Source of the DNA: Bog-473 sp963754445
GTDB taxonomy: Bacteria; Actinomycetota; Acidimicrobiia; Acidimicrobiales; RAAP-2
Direction: 5' to 3'
Assembly: GCA_963754445.1 (NCBI GenBank)
Contig: CAVWFT010000003.1
Span: forward strand, 1 to 64,000
DNA: 64,000 nucleotides
Shown: piece after piece, positions 1 through 8,927 of the stretch
How the letters are laid out: each line of letters opens with the position of its first letter
Numbering within the stretch: position 1 is the first letter of the stretch
The notes under the pieces: model-generated
The model's input: only the letters and a program-made list of their open reading frames with translations
What the model was told of the DNA's origin: nothing
Databases searched by the model: none
Program-made: the position numbers and the translations under genes

Positions 1-296
1 TTGGGGCCATCGCCGCTGCGGAAGGTGTATTTGGTGGAGATCAGGACCTTGTCGCGCCGGCCCTTGATGGCGGCGCCCAGGCACCTCTTCGCAGCGCCGG
101 CCGAATAGATGTCGGCGGAATCGAACATGGTCAGCCCGGGCATCCAGGCAGATATCCACCAGGCGCTCGGCGCCCTTGGCATCGGTATCGCCCCAGGCCT
201 TGAAGAAATACGCCCTTGCCCCCGAAGGTGCCGGTGCCGAAGAGTGGAAAACCAGGAACCTTGAAGCCGGAGCGGCCCAGGCCGGCGGTATTCCAT
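1..296 (-). CDS. Aldo/keto reductase, N-terminal fragment, frameshifted
   Basis: Reading the minus strand from the ATG at 296 and switching frames gives an N-terminus with GRSGFKVP, then FDSADIYS, then ISTKYTFRSGDG. The D-x-x-x-x-Y arrangement in FDSADIYS is the Asp/Tyr pair of the aldo/keto reductase active site, and the order matches the first three strands of the (beta/alpha)8 barrel. These are NAD(P)H-dependent carbonyl reductases; the substrate cannot be told. No single frame covers the segment, so at least two indels are present, and the gene runs off the left edge. I infer sequencing or assembly error rather than a pseudogene because the neighbouring genes are broken in the same way. 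Confidence 0.7.
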   Translation of the reverse strand, partial: MEYRRPGPLRLQGSWFSTLRHRHLRGQGRISSRPGAIPMPRAPSAWWISAWMPGLTMFDSADIYSAGAAKRCLGAAIKGRRDKVLISTKYTFRSGDGP

Positions 297-405
297 GGGG
301 CGATCCTTGAGTGACCGTTCAAAGGATCGGTACTTCGCACCGGTAGGGGTTTCAACCGCGCTGGCGACGGTCAGGGATATGCGCGCGGAGAAACTTATCG
401 GCTGG

Positions 406-1215
406 TCACAGTTCCGGCAGCGCCTGTTTCAGCCGCCCGCCCACCCGCACCGGGGCGATGCGCGTGGCCAGGCCTTGGCGCCCGTCTGCACGAAGACGCC
501 GCAGACCGTGGCGGGGCCGGTGGCGGGGGCAAAACGCTGGCCGGAAATCTTGCGCGGGAAACGCTGCACCGGCTCGGCCTTGTCCATGCCGATCACGGAA
601 TCATAATCGGCGCAGGCCCCGGCATCGGTCTGAAAGGCGGTGCCGCCGGGGAAGATCTGCGCGTCGGCGGTGGGCACATGCTGATGCGTGCCCACCACCA
701 GGCTGGCGCGGCCATCGCAGAAATGGCCCATCGCCATTTTCTCGGAGGTGGCCTCGGCATGGATATCCACGATGATGGCGTCGGCGCGCTTCGCCCAGCG
801 GGCAGGCGTCCAGCTCGCGCTCCACCGCGGCGAAGGGATCGTCCAGCGCATCCATGAAGACCCGGCCCATGACATTGATCACCAGCACGCTGCCGGCCGG
901 GCGTCTTGTAGAGATTGGCGCCGCGTCCCGGCGTGCCCTTGGGGTAATTGGCCGGGCGCAGGATGCGGTCCTCGTCATCGATATAGGTGAGGATTTCCTT
1001 CTGGTCGGCCCAGTGATTGCCGGTGGAGATCACATCGATGCCCATGCCGAAGAATTCCTCGGCGATGGCGCGGGTGAGGCCGAAGCCGCCGGCGGCATTC
1101 TCGCCATTGGCGATCACCAGATCGGGCTTGAGGCGGTCGCGCAGGCCCGGCAGTTCGGCGCCACCGCATCGCGGCCCGGCCTGCCGATAATGTCGCCCAG
1201 GAAAAGAATATTCAT
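406..1215 (-). CDS. YmdB-family metallophosphoesterase, frameshifted
   Basis: The ATG at 1215 opens with a short beta strand and GDIIGRPGRDA, followed by the ANGENAAGG and STGNHWADQKE blocks typical of the YmdB/TIGR00282 calcineurin-like phosphoesterases, enzymes reported to hydrolyse 2',3'-cyclic nucleotides. Later blocks (DIHAEATSEKMAMG, VVGTHQHVPTAD, GGTAFQTDAGACADYDSVIG) lie in other frames of the same strand, and the tail ends at the stop at 406-408. The metal-binding Asp, Asn and His residues are all present, so the protein looks functional once about three indels are corrected. Length, about 270 residues, fits the family. It sits just downstream of the cyclo-ligase gene on the same strand. 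Confidence 0.8.
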
Positions 1216-1241
1216 GGAAAGCGCCTTCAGGCCGTGTTCGG

Positions 1242-1746
1242 TCAGGACGCATGTCCAGCGCCTATCATGCGGCTCATGCGGGAAGCGAGGCGACCTGCCT
1301 GTCCGGCATAGGCGATGCCGATGGCGGGCACGTTCAGCGCGGCCAGGGTGCGGTCATAAAAGCCGCCGCCATAGCCCAGCCGATGGCCGCGATCATCAAA
1401 GGCCAGCAGCGGCACCAGCAGCAGATGGGCGTTGCAGCGCGGCCAATGCGCCAGGGGTTCATGGATGCCGAAGGCGCCGGGCTCCAGCACTTCGCCGTCG
1501 GGCACGTGGTGAAAATCCAGCGGCGGTTGCTTGGCGGCGACGCGCGGAAAGGCGATGGCGCAGCCCAGCTCCACCAGCCGCGCCAGCAGCAGCGCCGGAT
1601 CGGCTTCGTCCTGCATGGGCATGATAGCCGCCGACGATGCTGCCGGGCGTCAGTATCAGGTCTTCGGCATATTCCGCCAGCCGCAGCGCGAAATCGGGAT
1701 GCGCCAGCGCCCGGCGCCTTTCGCGGGCGGCCCGTGCGCGGATCAT
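1242..1746 (-). CDS. 5-formyltetrahydrofolate cyclo-ligase, frameshifted
   Basis: Catalyses ATP-dependent conversion of 5-formyl-THF to 5,10-methenyl-THF. The C-terminal part (1242-1622) carries the YGGGFYDR signature and the downstream GIAYAGQ segment. The N-terminal part is in another frame: an Arg/Ala-rich helix from the ATG at 1746 leading to YAEDLILTPGSIVGGYHAH, the usual substrate-binding segment. The two meet at an indel near 1620. The start could also be the ATG at 1778 if a second indel is allowed. The position directly downstream of 6S RNA and zapA matches the conserved zapA-ssrS-ygfA order of proteobacteria. Confidence 0.8.
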
Positions 1747-1818
1747 GTTTGGAAAGCAGCGGCGCCATTGCCAGACATATACACCGGCCAGACGGCGCCC
1801 GCAGCAAAACACCGGCTC

Positions 1819-1855
1819 CCTCCCCATTTCGCGCAAAGCGCGCAAAAGGGGGAGG
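1819..1855. repeat. Intergenic palindromic element with nested hairpin
   Basis: CCTCCCC (1819-1825) is complementary to GGGGAGG (1849-1855), and the space between holds a second inverted repeat around an AAA loop (GCGC either side, 1831-1841). It lies between the cyclo-ligase gene and the 6S RNA gene. It resembles the small REP/RPE-like palindromes scattered between genes in alphaproteobacteria, and could also act as a processing or stop hairpin for the 6S transcript. Copy number in the source genome is unknown. Confidence 0.4.
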
Positions 1856-1925
1856 TGCGAGGCAGAGGAGGTGTTTGCGATACGCAAACCCGGTTGGTCT
1901 CGGAGGGGGTTCACTAAAAAGAAGT

Positions 1926-2084
1926 GGACGGTACCGTACTCGCCGTTGGTATTGGATCTCATGGGCCTGCAAGTGCAGGTGGGCGTCGTGTACCCGGGAC
2001 CACGGTCCCGGCAGGGACAACTCCCGATGAGTACAATTAAGGCCCCTGGGCATCGCAACCTGACGCGCGAGACAGTGACCGTCC
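1926..2084 (-). ncRNA. ssrS: 6S RNA
   Basis: The transcript would run from 2084 down to 1926, 159 nt, the usual 6S length. Its ends pair perfectly: GGACGGT (reading from 2084) with ACCGTCC (ending at 1926). A second closing helix follows (CUCGC with GCGAG), then an asymmetric unpaired bulge region, then an apical arm topped by the perfect hairpin CCGGGACC-GU-GGUCCCGG. This long, bulged rod mimics an open promoter and binds the housekeeping RNA polymerase. The location between zapA (stop at 2096) and the cyclo-ligase gene is the conserved place for ssrS in proteobacteria. Unlike its coding neighbours it shows no obvious damage. No covariance model was run. Confidence 0.78.
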
Positions 2085-2095
2085 GCGGACAAGTC

Positions 2096-2458
2096 TTAGG
2101 CGTGCGCCAGGCGCGCGGCAATGTCTTCCAGCTTGGCGCCGGCGGATTCCAGGCCATGGCGGCTTCGCCTTCGGCCAGTTCGGCCTTGCCAGCAGCGCCT
2201 GGCGCTTCGCCTCGGTCTTCGGCCTGGTCGGCGGCTTGCTCGCCCGCCGCCAGCTTGGTCACATCGTGATGTTCGTCGGCGATCAGCAGCGCCGCCATCA
2301 GCAGCATCCTGGCATCGCCCACCTGCTCCCACCGAGCCCAGCACCTCGCGCGCCTTGGCGTCGACATGGGCGGCGAGTTCCTTCAGATGCTTTCCTCGCC
2401 CTCGTCGCAGCGCGATGGTATAGGCGCGGTTGTTGACCATGACATTGACCAGCGGCAT
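2096..2458 (-). CDS. zapA: Cell division protein ZapA, frameshifted
   Basis: The ATG at 2458 starts MPLVNVMVNNRAYTIA, the ZapA N-terminal strand, followed after a frame change by KHLKELAAHVDAKAREVLG and, in a third frame, by DARMLLMAALLIADE and a long charged coiled coil. ZapA is a small cytoplasmic protein that bundles FtsZ protofilaments through a dimeric head and a tetramerising coiled coil. The C-terminus returns to the first frame and stops at 2096, twelve bases upstream of the 6S RNA. About 120 residues fits the family. Two indels are needed to restore the frame. Confidence 0.8.
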   Translation of the reverse strand: MPLVNVMVNNRAYTIALRRGRGKHLKELAAHVDAKAREVLGSVGAGGRCQDAADGGAADRRRTSRCDQAGGGRASRRPGRRPRRSARRCWQGRTGRRRSRHGLESAGAKLEDIAARLAHA

Positions 2459-2519
2459 GACATTTCCTTTTGGTCGCGCGGGCGACGCTCCTCGCTCCGC
2501 TCCGCGCTGCCCGGCGCTC

Positions 2520-2782
2520 CTACCTCGCCAACGCGGCGCGGATTTCGCCGATGGCGCCGTCCAGCCGGCCTTCCACTTCCTCGGTCAGGCCGGACAGGCT
2601 GGCGATTTCGTCTTCCAGCTCGGCGATGCGGGCCAAAACCGTTCGCGCTCGGCCTCCAGTTCGGCCAGACGTTCCGGCGGCTTGGCGGCGCCATCCAGGG
2701 TTTCGCCCACGCCGGCGGCGGCATTTTCGAGCGCCTCCAGGGCGGCCTGGAAGCGGTTTTGCGCCAAATCCAGCCGGCTCAT
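2520..2782 (-). CDS. DUF4164-like coiled-coil protein, frameshifted
   Basis: The ATG at 2782 gives MSRLDLAQNRFQAALEALE, continuing as a Glu/Ala/Leu-rich heptad pattern; the C-terminal half (RIAELEDEIASLSGLTEEVE) is in a second frame and ends at 2520. The whole protein, about 87 residues, is one long coiled coil. A short protein of this kind precedes zapA in many alphaproteobacteria (DUF4164); its function is unknown to me. The gap to zapA is about 60 bases on the same strand, so the two are probably co-transcribed. Confidence 0.6.
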
Positions 2783-2860
2783 GCGGCCCCATCCGCGGAA
2801 ATTCCATCAAGACCTTAGGCCCTGGGGAAATCGGGTCAACCGATTGCGCGTTCGCGTACA

Positions 2861-4600
2861 TGGATCCCCGCCCTTGACGGCGGCGCCACCCCCTCGCTAA
2901 GGCCACCACCCACCCCCGGGAACCCCATACAGACCGCATCCCCCGATCAGGTCCATATCCGCCGCCTCGCCAATGCCATCCGCATGCTGTCGATGGACGC
3001 GGTGGAGACCGCCAAATCCGGCCATCCCGGCCTGCCCATGGGCATGGCCGATGTGGCCACTGTTCTGTTTTCCCGCTTCCTGAAATTCGATGCCGCCGAC
3101 CCGGCTGGCCCGACCGCGACCGCTTCGTGCTGTCGGCCGGCCATGGCTCGATGCTGCTCTATTCCCTGCTGTGGCTGACCGGCTATCCCAAGGTCACCAT
3201 GGACGACCTCAAGCACTTCCGCCAAGTCGGCAGCCCCACCGCCGGCCATCCCGAGCATGGCGACCTGCCGGGCATCGAGACCACCACCGGCCCCCTGGGC
3301 CAGGGCCTCGCCAACGCCGTCGGCATGGCGCTGGCCGAGCGGCATCCTGAACGCCCGCTTCGGCGACGAGCTGGTCAACCACAAGACCTATGTCATCGCC
3401 AGCGACGGCGACCTGATGGAAGGCATCAGCCAGGAGGCCATCGCCTGGCCGGCCACCTGAAGCTGAAGAACCTGATCGTGCTGTGGGACCACAACAACAT
3501 CACCATCGACGGCTCGACCATCCTTCGGATTCCACCGACCAGATGGAACGCTTCAAGGCCTCGGGCTGGGTCACCGATACCTGCGACGGCCATGACGCGG
3601 CCGATATCTTTCGCGCGCTGGCGGCGGCGCAGGAGAGCGACGCGCCGGTGATGATCGCCTGCCGCACCATCATCGGCTTCGGCATGCCGGGCCGCGAAGG
3701 CACCCAGAAGGCGCACAGCGACGCGCCGGGCGCCGAGATCGTGGCGGGCACGCGCAAGGAGCTGGGCTGGGCTATGCGCCCTTCGTGGTGCCTGACGATC
3801 TGCTCAACCAGTGGCGCGCCATCGGCAAGCAGGGCGCCGGCGAATACGCCGACTGGGACACGCGCAAGGACGCCAGCAACCGGGCCAGGAATTCGACGAC
3901 ACCATCAATGACGTGATCCCCGCCTCCTGGCGCCGGCGCTGGTGGCGCTGAAGGCCAAGCTGTCGGCCGGAAGCCCGCCGCCGGCACCCGCAAGATGAGC
4001 AGAAGGCGCTGGACGTCATCAATGCCGAACTGCAGAACACCATCGGCGGCTCGGCCGACCTGACGCCGTCCAACAACACCCGCAGCAAGGGGCTGGTGGA
4101 AATCAGGCCGGGCGATTTCAATGGCCGCTACATCCATTACGGCATTCGCGACATGGCATGGCCGCGGCGATGAACGGCATGGCGCTGCATGGCGGCGTCA
4201 TTCCCTATGGCGGCACCTTCTTCGTGTTCTCCGATTATTGCCGCCCCTCCATCCGCCTGGCGGCGCTGATGGGTATCCGCGTGATCTTTGTGATGACGCA
4301 TGACTCCATCGGCGTGGGCGAGGATGGCCCCACCCATGAACCGGTGGAGCAGTTGGCCGCGGTGCGTGCGATCCCCGACCTGCTGACGATGCGCCCCTGC
4401 GACGGGGTGGAGACGGCGGAATGCTGGCAGATCGCGCTGGAGAGGGACCGCCGCCCCAGCCTGATCGCTTTCTGCGCCAGGATGTGCCCACCTTGCGCGA
4501 GGCCCATACCAGCGACAATCTCTGCGCCAGGGGCGCCTATGAGCTGGTGGGCGATGCCGATGCCAAGGTCACCTTCCTGGCCACCGGCACCGAAGTGTCA
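2861..4600 (+). CDS. tkt: Transketolase, frameshifted and cut at the chimeric junction
   Basis: Thiamine diphosphate-dependent transfer of two-carbon units in the pentose phosphate pathway. Signatures appear in order but in several frames: KSGHPGLPMGMAD, SAGHGSMLLYSLLWL, ETTTGPLGQGLANAVG, the ThDP motif SDGDLMEGISQEA, the DHNNITIDG segment, then THDSIGVGEDGPTHEP in the pyrimidine-binding domain. The last recognisable residues are FLATGTEVS at about 4,575-4,600, so the C-terminal domain is missing. The start is uncertain: the ATG at 2861 is out of frame with the first conserved block. I count at least six indels. Divergent from the DUF4164-like gene. Confidence 0.85.
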
Positions 4601-5196
4601 GCAATACATCGTTCTGCTGCTGCTGCTCGACGACCCTGCTGCTCGCTGCTCGCCGCCGAACACAACCAGGAGTCGAGGTTCTGCTGCGTCGCCGGGCCCT
4701 CGTGGACCGAGATCACGCGGCCGGCCGGGTCGATGACGAACGTGGTCGGCGGTGCGGTGACGCCGTAGCGCTCGGCGATGGAGCCTTCCGGATCGTCGAT
4801 GGCCGGCCACAGGTCACCGTTCTGTCGCAGAAAGCTTTTTGCCGTCGCTGTCGTGTCGTGGAAGACCACGCTCACCATCTGGGCCCCTTTGGAGGAGCGG
4901 CTCTGCTGGTAGTTGAACCGCGACAGGTCCGGGGCCTCCTGCTGGCAGGGGACGCACCAGCTGGCGAAGAAATTGACCACGACATAGCGACCACGGAGCG
5001 AAGCCAACGTCACCGGTGATCCGGTCGTCAGGCTGGTCCCGGAAAAAGTGGGGGCCTCCTTGCCCTGCAAGGGGCTCTGCACCTGCGTCGCCTCCTGCGG
5101 CGTCCGGGTGGCCAGCACAATGCCGACCACCACCAGGGCCACGAGCACGGCGCCGCCCAACCAGCGGACCAGATGTCCGCGCCGACGCTCGCTCAT
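4601..5196 (-). CDS. ccmG: Thioredoxin-like CcmG/DsbE (ResA type), C-terminus unreliable
   Basis: A membrane-anchored thiol-disulfide oxidoreductase that keeps apocytochrome c cysteines reduced for haem attachment. One membrane helix (about residues 10-30) follows a short basic N-terminus. The thioredoxin fold carries the active site WCVPC within FFASWCVPCQQEAPDLS and the cis-proline segment GVTAPPTTFVIDPAGRV. The ATG at 5196 overlaps the ccmF stop by four bases. The C-terminal tail after NLDSW runs into the CTG-rich junction with the alphaproteobacterial sequence and then, in frame, into antisense transketolase to 4537, so its true end is not in this window. Confidence 0.85.
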
Positions 5197-7400
5197 GCCT
5201 GCAGAGTCCGGGGGCTGGCGAGGACCCCGACTGGTTGGGGTTGGGGCTGCTGCGGCGGCACGGGCTCCGACCCGGTCCCGCCACCCTCATCGACCTCGGT
5301 CCCGACCGGGTCGTGTGGATCGCTCGTCGAGGGTGATGCGTCGCGCACCAGCGGCGACGGGGCCGACGCCGGATCGGTGGCACGCCTGCGTGTGCCCGGA
5401 ACCAGGGCCAACAGCCCACCGACTCCGATGAGGAGTCCGCCGGCCCACAGCCAGGCCACGAGGGGCTCGATGACCACGCCGATGGCCACCGATCCCGCCG
5501 GCAGGTTGTTGATGGCCGAGTTGCCCGAGGTCGGGCCGAGTCCGCCCAGGGCGTCGAAGGTCAGATAGACATCGTTGAACAAACCCGAGTCGATGGCGGG
5601 CGTGCCGACGGTGGAGAGCTGGCTCCCGAAGTTCGTCGTGGCCGGACCGAACATCGAACCGTCGACCCGGACGAGCGCCTCCGTCTCCGAACGCGAGGGA
5701 GAGGCCACGGTCTTCAGACCGAGGTACTCGAAGGTGTGCCCGTCATAGGTCACGACGGTGCCGCGGTGCAGGGCCAGCTCGGCCTGGTGACGGTACGACG
5801 TCGCCGCGATGATCCCGACGGCGAGCAACACCACGCCCAGGTGCACCACCATGCCGCCGTTGGCCCGACCGACCAGGCCGCGCCACCACCCCACATGGCG
5901 GGTGTGCGCGCCGCGAACCGACAACACGAGCGCACGCCCGGCCGACGCCGCAGCCATGGCCCCGAGCCCGAAACCCACGAGCGTCGCGAAACCCCGCAAG
6001 CCGAAGGCGACGCACAGAACCACCGTGCCGACGCCGATCCAGACCGGGACGGCCAGTCGCTGCCACAGGACCTGGCCGCTCATCTTGCGCCAGCTGAGGA
6101 CCGGCGCCACGGCCATCAGGAACAAGAGCATCAGACCGACGGGGATGGCCACGGTGTTGAAGAAGGGGGCGCCCACGTTCACCTGCTGCTGGGTCACCGC
6201 CTCGTAGAGCAACGGGTACAGGGTGCCCAGCAGCACGACGAAGGCAAAGCCGACGAAAACGACGTTGTTCAACAGGAAGGCACCTTCGCGCCCGAGCGGC
6301 GCGTCGATCCCTCCCGGTGAACGCAGGCGATCACCGCGCCAGGCGATCAGACCGAAGCCGACGATGACCACGGCGAAGAAGAAACCGATCAGCAGCGGCC
6401 CGATCGTCGACTCGGAAAATGAGTGCACCGAGTTGATGACACCCGAGCGGGTCAGGAAGGTCCCGAGAATGGTGAGGGCGAACGTTGCAATCGACAGCGA
6501 CAGGTTCCACACCCGCATGAGACCGCGCCGTTCCTGCACGAGCACGGAGTGCAGATAGGCCGTCCCGCACAGCCACGGCAGGAGCGCTGCGTTCTCGACC
6601 GGGTCCCAGCCCCAGAAGCCGCCCCATCCGAGGACCTGATACGACCACCAGGCGCCGAGGACGATCCCGACAGAGAGGAACGTGAAGGCGACCAGCGTCC
6701 AACGCCGGCACTCGATCTGCCAACGATCCCCCACCCGCCCGGTCGCCAGCATGCCGATCGCGAAGGCGAAAGGGACCGTGAAGGTGACGAAGCCGATGTA
6801 GAGGAGGGGTGGATGGATGGCGACCAGTGGGTTGTCCTGCAGGAGGGAATTCGGACCGAGACCCTGGGTGACGCCGGTCGCCGTCTGGAAGGGGTTCGAC
6901 GGTCCGGCCATCAGCATGAAGAAGAACGCCGCGACCACGTAGAGCACGAGGGTGGCCCAGCGGATGACCGGGTCGGTGGCTTGGCGGCGATAGCGCAGCA
7001 CGAAGATCGTGGCGATGGCCGCCAGGACGAAACCCCACAGGAGGATCGACCCGGCCAGGGCCGACCACATCCCGGTGACGGAATAGAGCAGAGGCGTCAC
7101 CGTGCTGTTGTTCTGGGCCACGAACACCAACGAGAAGTCGTGCGTGAGCAACGCGTGCTCCATGGCGACCACCGCCACGACGGCGCCGGCCAGCAATACG
7201 AAGGCGAACCAGCGGCCATCCGCCTCGCCGGGCAGCCGGCCTACATCCCGGACCGGCGCCGTACCTGGGGCACCAGCCGTCGACACCTGGTCGTGGTCGT
7301 GGCGGTGGGCGAACAACCCGAGGGCGATCACGATGGCGCCGCACACACTGGCGACGAGGGCGAGCCAGACCCCGATCGTGCCGAGATGCGCGTCGACCAT
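5193..7400 (-). CDS. ccmF: Haem lyase subunit CcmF
   Basis: A large polytopic membrane protein that ligates haem, delivered by holo-CcmE, to apocytochrome c on the outer face of the membrane. The 735 residues have more than a dozen hydrophobic segments and the tryptophan-rich WWD motif GWGGFWGWDPVENA. Conserved histidines flank it, for example in DNPLVAIHPPLLYIGF and in TAYLHSVL. A periplasmic-type domain lies towards the C-terminus before a final helix, and a Pro/Gln-rich tail closes the protein. The ATG overlaps the ccmE stop by one base (TGATG) and the stop overlaps ccmG (ATGA), so it is in the middle of one transcript. Confidence 0.95.
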   Translation of the reverse strand: MVDAHLGTIGVWLALVASVCGAIVIALGLFAHRHDHDQVSTAGAPGTAPVRDVGRLPGEADGRWFAFVLLAGAVVAVVAMEHALLTHDFSLVFVAQNNSTVTPLLYSVTGMWSALAGSILLWGFVLAAIATIFVLRYRRQATDPVIRWATLVLYVVAAFFFMLMAGPSNPFQTATGVTQGLGPNSLLQDNPLVAIHPPLLYIGFVTFTVPFAFAIGMLATGRVGDRWQIECRRWTLVAFTFLSVGIVLGAWWSYQVLGWGGFWGWDPVENAALLPWLCGTAYLHSVLVQERRGLMRVWNLSLSIATFALTILGTFLTRSGVINSVHSFSESTIGPLLIGFFFAVVIVGFGLIAWRGDRLRSPGGIDAPLGREGAFLLNNVVFVGFAFVVLLGTLYPLLYEAVTQQQVNVGAPFFNTVAIPVGLMLLFLMAVAPVLSWRKMSGQVLWQRLAVPVWIGVGTVVLCVAFGLRGFATLVGFGLGAMAAASAGRALVLSVRGAHTRHVGWWRGLVGRANGGMVVHLGVVLLAVGIIAATSYRHQAELALHRGTVVTYDGHTFEYLGLKTVASPSRSETEALVRVDGSMFGPATTNFGSQLSTVGTPAIDSGLFNDVYLTFDALGGLGPTSGNSAINNLPAGSVAIGVVIEPLVAWLWAGGLLIGVGGLLALVPGTRRRATDPASAPSPLVRDASPSTSDPHDPVGTEVDEGGGTGSEPVPPQQPQPQPVGVLASPRTLQA

Positions 7401-7915
7401 CAGCAGACCGTTCCCGTCGTCTTCGCCTTGACCCGACCCGGGTACTGCGCGCTGTAAGTCGACGAATGCTTCACCATGATGGTGTTGGAGTCGAACTCGG
7501 CGGACGCTTCGGAAGCGAAGTGGCCCACGACCACCACCGGGATGCGCGGTTGGAAGAGTGCGGGCGGGCTACCCGCGTTCGTCACGTGGACGTACTTGGG
7601 ACCCTGGCACAGCACGAAATCGGTTCCCGTCGAGGTGGCATGGATCGTCCCGGGCACGACGGTGCCCTCCAGACGGAAGGTCTGCGTTCCGAGCGAGCCC
7701 TTGTGCGCCAAAGCCTGGTCCACGGTGTCGAAGTAGTCGAGTGAGCTGCCCAGGCCCTCCACCAGGAGGAAGATCAACGCAGCAACGAGGAGTGCGAAGA
7801 CCAGCAGCACCCGGCGGCTGGTCTTGCGCCGCTTGGCCGGCGGTACGGCGGGGCCCTGCGTGACCTCGGACGCGGGTGGACTGGGCGGGCTCTGGTCGGT
7901 GGTGGTGTCGGTCAC
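7400..7915 (-). CDS. ccmE: Cytochrome c-type biogenesis haem chaperone CcmE
   Basis: CcmE binds haem covalently and hands it to CcmF. The protein has a Pro/Lys-rich cytoplasmic start, one membrane helix (about residues 34-55) and an OB-fold domain with FRLEGTVVPGT and VVVVGHF. The haem-binding motif H-x-x-x-Y is present as HSSTY near the C-terminus, so this is the His-type protein rather than the Cys-type found in some archaea and Gram-positives. The start is a GTG at 7915 that overlaps the ccmD stop by four bases. 171 residues is normal for the family. Confidence 0.93.
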   Translation of the reverse strand: MTDTTTDQSPPSPPASEVTQGPAVPPAKRRKTSRRVLLVFALLVAALIFLLVEGLGSSLDYFDTVDQALAHKGSLGTQTFRLEGTVVPGTIHATSTGTDFVLCQGPKYVHVTNAGSPPALFQPRIPVVVVGHFASEASAEFDSNTIMVKHSSTYSAQYPGRVKAKTTGTVC

Positions 7916-8070
7916 GACCGCTCGCCGTGTGCGGTGCCGTCATCCTCGACCGACGAGGCCTCCGACACGCGCAGTGCCCGTTCCCAGCGACGGCGGCGCA
8001 GGACCAGGCTCACCGCGTAGACGAAGGACCCGCCCAGCGCGGCGACGTATCCGGCGTCGACGTAACTCAC
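7912..8070 (-). CDS. ccmD: CcmD-like small membrane protein
   Basis: A 52-residue reading frame from a GTG at 8070 to a TGA at 7912: one hydrophobic helix (YVAALGGSFVYAVSLVL) followed at once by RRRRWERAL and an acidic tail. This is the layout of CcmD, a small protein that helps release holo-CcmE from the CcmABC exporter. Its start overlaps the ccmC stop (GTGA) and its stop overlaps the ccmE start (GTGA), so it fills exactly the place expected for ccmD. It is short and easily missed by gene finders. Sequence conservation of CcmD is weak, so the call rests on topology and position. Confidence 0.82.
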   Translation of the reverse strand: MSYVDAGYVAALGGSFVYAVSLVLRRRRWERALRVSEASSVEDDGTAHGERS

Positions 8071-8927
8071 AGTGCGCCACCCGATCCGACGCCGGCCGTG
8101 GTCCCAGGACCCGCTCCAGCGGCTGCGCCCTCACTCCAGCGTTCGGCCAGCGACACCTCGAGCTCGTGATCGCCGACGGCATCCTCGAGCACTTCGATCC
8201 GGTAACGCATGGCGAGCAGCCACACGAAGATCAGTGTGAAGGCCACGAAGCTGAGGAGCATGGTCCAGAGCATGGATCCGTGGACGTGCAGTTCGAATCC
8301 CGGATCGAGGATGGTGCCGCCCTGATGGAGGGTGTTCCACCAATCGACCGAGAAGTGCACGATCGGCACGTCGACTGCGATCAGCAAGGCGGCGACGGCG
8401 CAGCGCCGAGCCCGGACGTGCGCGTCGGCGGGCACCCGTCGCAGGGCGAGGTATCCGATTTCGAGGATGAGAAGAAGTGCCGTGGTCGTGAGGCGGGCAT
8501 CCCAGGTCCACCACACCCCCCACACCGGCCGGCCCCACAACGACCCGGTGATCAGGGTCAGTGCGGAGAAGATCGCGCCAACCTCGACCGCGCTGGCGGC
8601 CAGACGGTCCCAGAAGAACGACCGCGTGCGCGGCCACAGATAGAGCAAGCTCCCTACACACGCCACACCGCCGGCCCAGTAGAGCGCGACCGTCGCCACC
8701 GCAGGATGGATGTAGAGAAGCCGGGCCAAATTGCCTTGCACCGCGTCCGGCGGGGTCACCCAGAGCCCGAGCCACACCGTCAGCAGCGTCGTGACGATGG
8801 CCAACGCGCCCACGACCGTGAGCCAGGGCGGACGCCAGGACGTCGACACCGGGTCGCCGTCCGCCGAATCCAGGCCGACGTGCTCGGCGTTGCTCGCGTT
8901 GTCCGTGCTGCTGGTGTCGATGCTCAC
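8067..8927 (-). CDS. ccmC: Haem exporter protein CcmC
   Basis: CcmC loads haem on to CcmE and belongs to the haem-handling protein superfamily. The 286 residues contain six hydrophobic helices and the WWD-type motif GVWWTWDARLTT, with histidines in LLYIHPAVA and FELHVHGSML as candidate haem ligands. An acidic N-terminal extension and a Gly/Ala-rich tail flank the core. The GTG start at 8927 overlaps the ccmB stop by four bases and the TGA overlaps ccmD, in keeping with the rest of the operon. Confidence 0.93.
   Translation of the reverse strand: MSIDTSSTDNASNAEHVGLDSADGDPVSTSWRPPWLTVVGALAIVTTLLTVWLGLWVTPPDAVQGNLARLLYIHPAVATVALYWAGGVACVGSLLYLWPRTRSFFWDRLAASAVEVGAIFSALTLITGSLWGRPVWGVWWTWDARLTTTALLLILEIGYLALRRVPADAHVRARRCAVAALLIAVDVPIVHFSVDWWNTLHQGGTILDPGFELHVHGSMLWTMLLSFVAFTLIFVWLLAMRYRIEVLEDAVGDHELEVSLAERWSEGAAAGAGPGTTAGVGSGGAL

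Noticed and set aside
1..4600. Horizontal transfer of an alphaproteobacterial block into an actinobacterium
   Set aside because: Core housekeeping genes in native order, multiple indels only on this side and no mobile element at the border fit an assembly chimera better.
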